This document shows positions 12,834 through 19,244 of a stretch of 20,415 bases of DNA, piece by piece. The DNA is from a virus. The DNA lies in the IMG/VR virus record IMGVR_UViG_3300015360_000239, positions 1 through 20,415 of that record, one strand, 5' to 3'. Made by a program: the position numbers and the translations under genes. Below the pieces are notes generated by a model, which ran no database searches, was not told the origin of the DNA, and saw only the letters and a program-made list of their open reading frames with translations. Each line of letters opens with the position of its first letter. Positions within the stretch are counted from its first letter, which is position 1.

Positions 12834-13664
12834 ATGCAGACCGATGTTCGGGTAGATTTCATCGGATTCAATCGGGCTATGGTTGAACTCCAGCGTGCGA
12901 CCGGGCAAGGCATGAAGCAGGTCATCCGGTCAGAGGTCGGCCACATCCTCAAGGGGGCGGCCGCAAAAACGAAGGTCGGAAATCAGGCTTCCGTTGACCC
13001 CAAATCGCGGCTCCGCTCGGTGAAAAAACTTGGGCTTACGCAGGCGCCGAGCGTGGGCGACGTCACGGTCAATTCCGGCCGGCGCAAGAGCGCGCCGTAT
13101 GGCCGCGTCTGGATAAAATTCCGCTCGGGCGCTGGGCGCAAAGGATTCTTGCTCGCCCAGGGCGCCGGTTTCACGGAACCAACGGGCAGCGCCGTGCTCA
13201 GAAAAACAACCAAATCCGGCGCCGGCACGGATGCCTGGCTCGCAAGCGTGAGAAACGCAGCCAGCGTGGTCAAGCAACTCGTCCCCGGATTCGTGGCTCG
13301 CGGGCGCCGGTCAATTGGCCTCGCTCGGCAAAGTTTCATTCAAATGGCGGACGCGCTGGGCATCGACCTCCAAGCCGTGCCCGGAACGAACCTGGGCGCG
13401 GGTGACATCGCCAAGGCGAGGGCGGCGCTATCGTCCGGCGGGCAGGCGCACCAAAACGGCACGGGCAAAGAATACGCGCGGGCCGAAAAGTATTTTGTCG
13501 AACTCGCAACCACGCTGCCCTATGGGCGCCGCGCGAAGCTGGACGTCGTGCTTGCGCGCGCCATAAATTCCCGCGCGACAAAGTTCGGAAAGAACTTGCA
13601 GGCCGGGGTATTTGCCGACGCCCGCAAGGTGCTAAAGAAATACCCCGGCCTGTTCGTTGCCTAA
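12834..13664 (+). CDS. Tail completion/neck protein (gpZ position)
   Basis: This is a 276-aa strongly basic protein beginning two bases after the previous stop, so translation is probably coupled. The start reads VRVDFIGFNRAMVELQRATG, a pattern common in HK97 gp10/lambda gpZ-like neck proteins, with a long amphipathic helix after it (GMKQVIRSEVGHILKGAAAK). The middle has a Lys/Arg/Gly-rich segment (SGRRKSAPYGRVWIKFRSGAG), the C-terminal half is mostly helical. It lies between the connector and tail terminator, which is the gpZ position in lambda (192 aa); it is longer than gpZ. The high positive charge would suit contact with DNA in the neck. The assignment rests on position and general pattern. 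Confidence 0.55.
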   Translation: MQTDVRVDFIGFNRAMVELQRATGQGMKQVIRSEVGHILKGAAAKTKVGNQASVDPKSRLRSVKKLGLTQAPSVGDVTVNSGRRKSAPYGRVWIKFRSGAGRKGFLLAQGAGFTEPTGSAVLRKTTKSGAGTDAWLASVRNAASVVKQLVPGFVARGRRSIGLARQSFIQMADALGIDLQAVPGTNLGAGDIAKARAALSSGGQAHQNGTGKEYARAEKYFVELATTLPYGRRAKLDVVLARAINSRATKFGKNLQAGVFADARKVLKKYPGLFVA

Positions 13665-13680
13665 TCCGACCCGAGCGCTT

Positions 13681-13702
13681 TTGACGCCGGCCACAAGGGC
13701 AA
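13681..13702 (+). promoter_or_regulatory. TTGACG-N12-GCAA element, copy 5 (before the tail terminator gene)
   Basis: The element joins directly to ATG at 13703, preceded by GCGCTT after a gap of 16 bases from the previous TAA. GGGCAAATGCCC is a short inverted repeat over the start codon. Confidence 0.85.
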
Positions 13703-14182
13703 ATGCCCGCACCTAACCTTGCTACCCTCTACCAATTCGAGGGCCAGCTAGACGCCGCGTTTGCCTCTGTGCTGTCGGCGAGCGGCACGCCCGCATTTTT
13801 TGCGCACACGACCGAGGAAAAGCCGGCTGACCGGATCGAGGTCATGGCGGAAATCGGCGCCGCAACCGACCAGCTGGCCACGAATAAAGAGTTCAACACC
13901 TACAATTTTAACCTCACGGCCACGGCATACACGCAGCGCGACCTCGACGAGCCGCTCCCGACCCGGCACCGCTGGCTAGTCGGCCAGATACGCGCCCGGC
14001 TTTCCGTGTTGAACTCGGCCGCGAACTTCACTTCCGGAAATTTGCCGTATCTGCAATTGCTCAAGTTGGTTCCGGCTGGATCCGCCTCCGACTTCGACAA
14101 CGCGCAGGACCGCGCGCAGGACATTACGCGCCTGCAATATGCCGGACAGTTTGCGATTATCAGCACGGCTTGGCCCGCTTGA
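13703..14182 (+). CDS. Tail terminator-like protein (gpU position)
   Basis: This is a 159-aa protein. It begins with a helix (NLATLYQFEGQLDAAFASVL), followed by a strand-rich core (NTYNFNLTATAYTQRDLDEP) and a helix (RHRWLVGQIRARLSVLNSAA), an order seen in tail terminator proteins such as lambda gpU (131 aa), which cap the tail tube and dock it to the head. Position between the gpZ-like gene and the small putative tube gene supports this. No transmembrane or enzymatic motif is visible. Similarity at residue level is not recognisable to me, so another neck role is possible. It has no Shine-Dalgarno and starts at the end of a TTGACG element. Its stop lies in the next element. Confidence 0.55.
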   Translation: MPAPNLATLYQFEGQLDAAFASVLSASGTPAFFAHTTEEKPADRIEVMAEIGAATDQLATNKEFNTYNFNLTATAYTQRDLDEPLPTRHRWLVGQIRARLSVLNSAANFTSGNLPYLQLLKLVPAGSASDFDNAQDRAQDITRLQYAGQFAIISTAWPA

Positions 14183-14200
14183 CGGGAAGGCTAACGGCAA
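14179..14200 (+). promoter_or_regulatory. TTGACG-N12-GCAA element, copy 6 (before the decoration-like gene)
   Basis: The element joins directly to ATG at 14201. The preceding stop TGA (14180-14182) is inside TTGAC. The start context GGCAAATGGCAGCAC recurs at 15573-15587. Confidence 0.85.
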
Positions 14201-14617
14201 ATGGCAGCACTCACGATCACCGCCGCTAGCTTTGTGCCCGGCGTAAACGCGAAAATAAAGCAGGGCATTGCCGGCGAAACGGTAACGCAGGGGCAAACCG
14301 CTTACCTGAAAACGAGCGATAACCGGCTATACAAGGCCAGCGCGACAACCTCAGCCGAGACCGCGCTGATCGTCGGCCTGTTCGCGAACGGAGCCAGCGC
14401 CGGGCAACCGGTCGATTACGTTTACGAGGATGACGACCTTGCCGTCGGCGCCACGCTCGTCATGACCACGCCGGTTTACGTCGCCGGCACCACGGCCGGC
14501 GCAATCAATCCGACCGCTGACATTTCCACGACATGGTACCCCACGGTTTTATTCGTCGCAAAGTCCACGAGCAAGGCCGTCCTGAAAATCACCGCAGGCG
14601 GCGCGCTCGCGATTTAA
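14201..14617 (+). CDS. Decoration/cement-like virion protein
   Basis: This is a 138-aa protein. IKQGIAGETVTQGQTAYL, KTSDNRLYKAS and TTSAETALIVGLFANGASAG follow a layout I know from small phage head-decoration proteins: a 'Gly-Glu-x-(Ile/Val)-x-x-Gly-Gln-x-x-Tyr-Leu' strand, a 'Lys-x-x-(Asp)-x-x-Leu-Tyr-x-Ala' strand, and Gly-rich turns (VDYVYEDDDLAVGATLV, GTTAGAINPTAD). These bind the capsid exterior and stabilise it after DNA filling. In lambda the decoration gene D lies before E; here the gene is among tail genes, so an alternative is a tail tube or spike decoration. It has many Thr/Ser residues that could be glycosylation targets, but nothing shows they are used. Confidence 0.5.
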   Translation: MAALTITAASFVPGVNAKIKQGIAGETVTQGQTAYLKTSDNRLYKASATTSAETALIVGLFANGASAGQPVDYVYEDDDLAVGATLVMTTPVYVAGTTAGAINPTADISTTWYPTVLFVAKSTSKAVLKITAGGALAI

Positions 14618-14639
14618 TTGACGCTGCCAGCAACGGCAA
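14618..14639 (+). promoter_or_regulatory. TTGACG-N12-GCAA element, copy 7 (before the tail tube gene)
   Basis: The element starts directly after the TAA of the previous gene and is followed by an 18-base A/T-rich leader (ACCCAACACTTTTAATTT) before ATG at 14658. The continuation ACCCAACA is shared with copy 3. Confidence 0.8.
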
Positions 14640-14657
14640 ACCCAACACTTTTAATTT

Positions 14658-14993
14658 ATGGCTTTTCAAGACGGTTCACACCCATTCGGCTCAGTAGTCG
14701 TCACCATTGGCAGCATCGGTTATATCACCGAGAACTGGGAGATCACGCAGCCATCCAGCACCACCGACATTCGGAACAACCTCGGCGAAATTTCCGGCTG
14801 GATTGCCGTTGCCGGTTTCATTACGGCGAAGGCCACCTGCCAGCTCGCAACCTCGACGTATCCGGTGCCGACGCTCGGCTCCATTTTCACGCTTTCGTCC
14901 GTGACGTATGTGGTTCTGGAGACCGGCTCGCCACAGTCGCAGATGGACATCACCAAGGTTAGCCTGACGGTGCGCAAGCGGGTAAACTCGTAA
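14658..14993 (+). CDS. Small virion protein, possible tail tube protein
   Basis: This is a 111-aa beta-rich protein two genes before the tape measure, the usual place of the tail tube (lambda gpV, 246 aa). It is short for a tube protein, but small tubes exist. The sequence alternates hydrophobic strands (SVVVTIGSIGYITENWEIT, SGWIAVAGFITAKATCQL, TYVVLETGSPQSQ) with a 'QMDITKVSLTVRKR' end typical of a barrel's last strand. The A/T-rich leader before its start, like the capsid leader, fits high expression. The ATGGCTTTTCAAG start codes MAFQDG. It could instead be a minor structural protein; no member of the family is recognised by sequence. Confidence 0.45.
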   Translation: MAFQDGSHPFGSVVVTIGSIGYITENWEITQPSSTTDIRNNLGEISGWIAVAGFITAKATCQLATSTYPVPTLGSIFTLSSVTYVVLETGSPQSQMDITKVSLTVRKRVNS

Positions 14994-15000
14994 GCGCGCC

Positions 15001-15005
15001 GGGAG
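15001..15005 (+). promoter_or_regulatory. Shine-Dalgarno GGGAG before the GTG start at 15015
   Basis: GGGAG with a spacing of 9 bases to GTG 15015. This site decides the start, because the gene uses GTG and no ATG is suitable. It contrasts with element-led starts just upstream, which lack such a motif. Confidence 0.7.
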
Positions 15006-15014
15006 TTCCCCGCC

Positions 15015-15623
15015 GTGCAAGAGCCACCCCACGAAGTTCCCGGCCTCGCCGCCGCGCTGCATCTGGAGCAGGAGCGCCGGCAGCTGGCGTTTTGCGACAC
15101 GCTGCTTCCGATTGGTCGAGCATGGGCGAAGCAGTTCACGGCCGCGCACTGGGTCGCGCTCGGCTTGATTGGCTCGCCCTTCCTCGGCGGAAATCGCTTC
15201 ACCCCATTTAGCCGGCCAGCCGTGCTTGAATTTCTCTGGATCGTATCGCCTGACTACGTGGCCGGCTCACGGCTGCGCGCCCTGTGGTTCTGGCTGCGCA
15301 ATTTCTCTGCTGTCCAGCCGGCCACCGCCCGCGCAATATTCGACTACCTGGACGCAGCATTTCAGGACATGCCGAGCTGCACCGCGTCGGCCGACCGCCG
15401 CAGCTATTACGCGGGTGTTGCTTCGCTCGTGGATCTGTTCGCGCGCGAATACGGCTGGGGCGACAACCAGATTATGCATACGCCGCTCGCCCGGCTCTAC
15501 CAGTATTTCAGGTGCGTGGACAAGCACCACAATCCCCGCGCGATAATGCATAATCCGTCTGACCGCGTGCTCGGCAAATGGCAGCACGAGCGGGCCGCAG
15601 CGGCCAGCAAGGGAGAAAACTAA
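15015..15623 (+). CDS. Protein in the tail assembly chaperone position
   Basis: This is a 202-aa protein encoded between the putative tube gene and the tape measure gene, where most siphophages encode their tail assembly chaperone (gpG/gpGT in lambda). It is helical and Trp-rich (RLRALWFWLRNFS), with several hydrophobic segments (AAHWVALGLIGSPFLGG) that look amphipathic rather than membrane-spanning. Chaperones bind and cover the hydrophobic tape measure. I found no sign of a programmed frameshift product: the next frame open downstream is the tape measure itself. It starts with GTG behind a good GGGAG. I do not recognise the sequence family, and the role is inferred from position only. Confidence 0.5.
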   Translation: MQEPPHEVPGLAAALHLEQERRQLAFCDTLLPIGRAWAKQFTAAHWVALGLIGSPFLGGNRFTPFSRPAVLEFLWIVSPDYVAGSRLRALWFWLRNFSAVQPATARAIFDYLDAAFQDMPSCTASADRRSYYAGVASLVDLFAREYGWGDNQIMHTPLARLYQYFRCVDKHHNPRAIMHNPSDRVLGKWQHERAAAASKGEN

Positions 15624-15625
15624 CC

Positions 15626-16927
15626 ATGGCAGACTCAGCAATCACCGCGAGAATCGGGGGCGACGCGTCCGGCCTCGTCGCCGCGCTCGACACGGCGAAG
15701 GCCGCTGCGAGCAAATTTGGCGACGACTTCCAGCGCGTCGTCGCGAAGAAACTTCAATTCCGCGACGTGCTGAAAGGAGTTTTTCAGGGCATCGGCATCG
15801 CGTCGGTTGGTGCTGTCGTTGAAAAAATCGTTGCGCCGTTCAGGCAGGCGGCTGAATCCGCCACGGCCCTCGCCGATGAAACCGAGCGCGGCGCCAGGGC
15901 CACGGAGGAAATGCTGCGCATGAGGCAGAGCGACGTTGAGCAACTGGGCGTGATGGAGAACGCCCTTCGCCGAATCCGCGCCGAGGCGGAGGCGTCGGTT
16001 GCGCCGTCCAAGGAGTTTTTCGGCTTCATAGACCGGGGTTCCGCGCTGGACAAGCTTTTTGGTTTTTCCAGGAGAGAGGACGCTGAAATAGTTCTCCAAA
16101 AAGAGAAGGCCATCACCAAGGAGAAGGAACTGTCCGTAGAGATCATCAAGCTTTCGGAGAAAATCGAGTCCGACAAATTCGACAAGCAGGTTAAGAACGC
16201 GCAGGTGATGCAGAAATATGTTAAGGAAAACTACGAGCTGCTTGTGCTTGAGGCCAAGAAGGTCAGCGGCACTCTGCTCCCGGCGGAGAGATCGAGGCTT
16301 GAGGTGTTGCGGCTACAGGCGAAAGAGAAGGTGTTGATCGGGCGGCTGGAGGATGCGCTTTCGGTTCCCGTTGGACAGCGCACGGCGAAGGAGCGCGAAG
16401 CCATTCGCGCGCTCATCGCGCAGACCGAGGAAATCCGGACTCAGATTGTCCAAAAAGAAAAGCTGCTCGACGTCATCAAAGAAATTAAGGGCGAAGAAAA
16501 AGAAATCACGGCGCAAATAGTAGCTCAAAAGAAAGTCGCTTTCACTCGAAGCGGCCGGGGCGACGCCGACCTATCGGACCGCGAACTTGAGCGGAAGCGC
16601 GGCAACATCAAAAAGGACTTGGCCGAGATCGAGCGGGGCCAGCGCGAGAGCGGAAACTACAACGGGAGCGAATACTTCCAGCGCGTTGAACTCCAGTCGC
16701 TCGCCGGCGAAATTGCCATGCGCCAGAAATTCCGGCGCAACGTGAGCGCGTTCGGCGAGGACCGCGCCTTTGCCATGTCCGGCCTCACCGAGCAGCGTGC
16801 ATCCGCAATCTTGAGCGACACCACCGGCGAAGCGACCAACCGAAAACTTCTCGACGGAATAAACAAATTGAACGACCAGATCAAGAACGGCATCACCGTT
16901 CGCGCATTGACCGCTCCCGGAGATTAA
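15626..16927 (+). CDS. Tail tape measure protein (short)
   Basis: This is a 433-aa protein. It has the tape measure layout: a short N-terminal region (ITARIGGDASGLVAALDTAK) used to contact the chaperone, a hydrophobic stretch (residues about 51-71, VFQGIGIASVGAVVEKIVA), and long charged helices and coiled coils to about residue 360 (SVEIIKLSEKIESDKFDKQV, KEKVLIGRLEDAL). The C-terminus (NRKLLDGINKLNDQIKNGIT) is typical of phage proteins of this kind. Tape length sets tail length: about 0.15 nm per residue would give roughly 65 nm, a short siphovirus tail. GGGAG lies 10 bases before ATG 15626; an upstream in-frame ATG at 15578 would overlap the preceding gene by 46 bases. Confidence 0.75.
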   Translation: MADSAITARIGGDASGLVAALDTAKAAASKFGDDFQRVVAKKLQFRDVLKGVFQGIGIASVGAVVEKIVAPFRQAAESATALADETERGARATEEMLRMRQSDVEQLGVMENALRRIRAEAEASVAPSKEFFGFIDRGSALDKLFGFSRREDAEIVLQKEKAITKEKELSVEIIKLSEKIESDKFDKQVKNAQVMQKYVKENYELLVLEAKKVSGTLLPAERSRLEVLRLQAKEKVLIGRLEDALSVPVGQRTAKEREAIRALIAQTEEIRTQIVQKEKLLDVIKEIKGEEKEITAQIVAQKKVAFTRSGRGDADLSDRELERKRGNIKKDLAEIERGQRESGNYNGSEYFQRVELQSLAGEIAMRQKFRRNVSAFGEDRAFAMSGLTEQRASAILSDTTGEATNRKLLDGINKLNDQIKNGITVRALTAPGD

Positions 16928-16933
16928 CACGCC

Positions 16934-18778
16934 ATGGCATTTTTCGACCTCAGCGGCAACGGAGCCACCCCGACAATCAGCGACCAGAAGCGGGTCAGCT
17001 ACCCGTTTCTCGTCGGCGAGTCGCCCGACATTTACGCCCGCGTTATCGAGCGAGACTACACCGTGCTTGAGTCGGCCTACGTGCCCACGCTGGCCACGCG
17101 CACGACCTTCACGAACCTACTGACCTATTCCGAGCAGTTCGATAATGCCGCGTGGACCAAAACAAACACGACCATTTCGGCAAACTCGCTGGCCAACCCG
17201 ATGGACGGAGCCGTGACGGCGGACAGTATGCTGGAGGCCGCGTCCACCGCAGAGCACCGGGTCGAACGCAATTACACATTCACGGCGGCCAGCCACACGC
17301 TAAGCGTTTTTGCGAAAAGCCTGTCACGGCAATACATGCGGCTGATGACCTACGACGGCACGACATGGGCGCCCGCGTTTTTTGACCTGACCAACGGCAC
17401 GGTGATTTCACAGGTCGATTGCGTCGCCTCAATTGTCGCGGTTGCGCCAGGCTGGTTTCGTTGCTCGGCCACGCGCACGACGCTGGCCGCTGCCGGAGCA
17501 GTCTACCTTAACGCATCAACCGATGGCGTCACGGTCAGCTACGCCGGCGACATCACCAAGGGGCTTTATTTGTGGGGCGCAATGCTTGAGGTGGGCGGCG
17601 CTGGCGGCACCTACGCGCAGTCAGTCGCGGCATCTGCTTCGGTCAGTTCGCCCAACTCCGATTATCGCGACAACCTTGCGGCCGATAGCGGCGCGGACAC
17701 CCTCGCGTTTCTCGCGGCAGAGTCCGCACTTGCTCCGACCGGTGGCGGCATGGTGCAGTTCACGCGCACGTATGCGCGGATACCAGCGAGCCAGACGAGT
17801 TATGGTGCGCGACTGATTGACCGGCCGGCGATGAACGACCTCAAGAGCGGATCCACCTACGCGGTCAGCTTCGACGGCGGGCGGACCTCTACGCTGTTCA
17901 CTTCGCGCATCGCGGTATCGAGCATTACCCAGCCGGATGTGCCGACCACCTCAAACCCAGCCGGTGGGGCAACGCCGGGCACGCTGCCGCATGTGCTCAT
18001 CACCTACACGGCCGACAACAGCGCGCAAACATTCTACCCCGACGACACGGACGCCACAATTTGGGCGGCACTATCAAGCGCCGTTTCCGGAAACGCAGCG
18101 ACCTACGCAAGCAACGCCTACTACCCACTCGCGCGCACGTCCGGCAAGCTGATCATCGGAAATTCAGCCATAAGCACCAAGGTCAAAGGCTTCACGTGCG
18201 ATTCCCCGCTCGTGACCGTGGACATCGGGTCAGGGCGCGAACTCGGCGTGGGCGTGGCCGGCATCGAGTTGCTCACCGTAACGGCCACAAGTTCCAACGC
18301 AAACACCACGCGCACCGTTGCCACTGGCGGCGCTCATTCCGGCGCGGCTGGCGGTTGGTTCGCCGCGTGGAACGGCGACAAACTCGTGGCAATATCCAAG
18401 GCCGTTAGCGCGTCGTCATCGACTATGGAAGTTGCGCTGGTTGATTTTCAGGGCAGCGACCTTGCTCTGACCCACATCGCATTTGCGACGCAAGCCGCCG
18501 CGCGTTACGCCAACGGCCCGGCCTCGTGCACCGTCAAGGAAGTCTCAACCTACGCACTGCCGGGTGTGAGCAATGGCATCACAACCGCCGCCGACATCGC
18601 CCTTGTAGCGCCCAAGACCGCCGCGATCGACTGGCTGGGCGAGATCGTGGCCGCGTCCACTTACGCCGTCGCCGAGGGCTCGCAACTGGCGCGGTGGAAT
18701 GGCTGGCCGATCTACCAGCAGACCAGTGTGTCAGCGCAAATGTCAGACGCGCTGGACAGTGTGAGCCTCACGGCATAG
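16934..18778 (+). CDS. Virion fibre/tip protein with carbohydrate-binding-like domain
   Basis: This is a 614-aa protein with GGAG 11 bases before its ATG. Residues about 60-220 (NLLTYSEQFDNAAWTKTNTT, AEHRVERNYTFTAASHTLSV, then GLYLWGAMLEVGG) match a jelly-roll carbohydrate-binding fold I associate with phage fibres and head fibres. The rest is strand-rich with Gly/Ser/Thr-rich turns and repeated short hydrophobic segments (SGAAGGWFAAWNGDKLVAIS), typical of trimeric beta-structured fibres. The first 50 residues are probably the attachment part to the tail (YPFLVGESPDIYARVIERDY). It probably takes part in host surface binding or tail tip structure. The order directly after the tape measure, without lambda-like M/L/K/I/J genes, is unusual. 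Alternative: distal tail protein with an added lectin-like domain. Confidence 0.65.
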   Translation: MAFFDLSGNGATPTISDQKRVSYPFLVGESPDIYARVIERDYTVLESAYVPTLATRTTFTNLLTYSEQFDNAAWTKTNTTISANSLANPMDGAVTADSMLEAASTAEHRVERNYTFTAASHTLSVFAKSLSRQYMRLMTYDGTTWAPAFFDLTNGTVISQVDCVASIVAVAPGWFRCSATRTTLAAAGAVYLNASTDGVTVSYAGDITKGLYLWGAMLEVGGAGGTYAQSVAASASVSSPNSDYRDNLAADSGADTLAFLAAESALAPTGGGMVQFTRTYARIPASQTSYGARLIDRPAMNDLKSGSTYAVSFDGGRTSTLFTSRIAVSSITQPDVPTTSNPAGGATPGTLPHVLITYTADNSAQTFYPDDTDATIWAALSSAVSGNAATYASNAYYPLARTSGKLIIGNSAISTKVKGFTCDSPLVTVDIGSGRELGVGVAGIELLTVTATSSNANTTRTVATGGAHSGAAGGWFAAWNGDKLVAISKAVSASSSTMEVALVDFQGSDLALTHIAFATQAAARYANGPASCTVKEVSTYALPGVSNGITTAADIALVAPKTAAIDWLGEIVAASTYAVAEGSQLARWNGWPIYQQTSVSAQMSDALDSVSLTA

Positions 18779-18785
18779 GCGGCGC

Positions 18786-18807
18786 TTGACGTTGGCCGCA
18801 ACTGCAA
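18786..18807 (+). promoter_or_regulatory. TTGACG-N12-GCAA element, copy 8 (before the 136-aa gene)
   Basis: The element joins directly to ATG at 18808. The upstream sequence after TAG (GCGGCGC) is almost identical to that of copy 1 at 4778-4785. GTTGGCCGCAAC gives a small 4-bp hairpin. Confidence 0.85.
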
Positions 18808-19218
18808 ATGCCCGCTCAAGTCTATTTCCAGAAAGCTGCCGGCGGCTCAGAGGCCGCTAGCTACATCGCCCCCCTGCCAGTTTCCGCCGGCGCCGACGCC
18901 CGCAACGCCGCGCTGCTTCAGGTTCAGGTTACGCTCACGACCGCGAACACGGTTTATACCGTTGCGTTGCCAACCTCGGCGCGCGGGTTCACTCTGTTCC
19001 CCAGCACGGCTGACGTTATTTTTGCTGTGGCCGAGGCGCCCGTCGCACTTGCCACGAGCGCTGGTAATACCGCCGTGGGCGCATTTGGCATCGGCGCGAC
19101 CGCCCCGTTTGCCGTGGTGACGGCGCGCGTGCTCAATGATGCCCGCGCTGCCGCTGGCGCCGTGCTCCACCTGCGTTCCGCCACCGCCGCCGCTGTTGTC
19201 GTCGTTGGCATTTTCTAA
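18808..19218 (+). CDS. Small Ala/Val/Thr-rich virion protein
   Basis: This is a 136-aa protein between two fibre-like genes. It is composed of alternating small hydrophobic residues and Thr (NAALLQVQVTLTTANTVYTV, GAVLHLRSATAAAVVVVGIF), which suggests a beta-sandwich with few helices. No signal peptide or catalytic motif is visible. The final hydrophobic stretch is about 8 residues long, too short for a membrane span, and probably a last strand. Location suggests a minor tail or fibre-associated protein. I do not recognise it. Its start is the end of a TTGACG element and the stop lies 26 bases before the next ATG. Confidence 0.6.
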   Translation: MPAQVYFQKAAGGSEAASYIAPLPVSAGADARNAALLQVQVTLTTANTVYTVALPTSARGFTLFPSTADVIFAVAEAPVALATSAGNTAVGAFGIGATAPFAVVTARVLNDARAAAGAVLHLRSATAAAVVVVGIF

Positions 19219-19244
19219 TCGTGGCGACGATTCGGTCAGCCACC

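Noticed and set aside
15573-15587. GGCAAATGGCAGCAC, identical for 15 bases to the start at 14196-14210, giving an alternative tape measure start at 15578
   Set aside because: The TTGACG half of the element is absent at the required spacing, while ATG 15626 has a good GGGAG and little overlap. Kept as a possible trace of duplication.
15500-15640. Programmed frameshift joining the chaperone-position gene to a second frame (lambda G-GT type)
   Set aside because: I saw no slippery heptamer followed by a suitable open frame; the only frame available is the tape measure gene.
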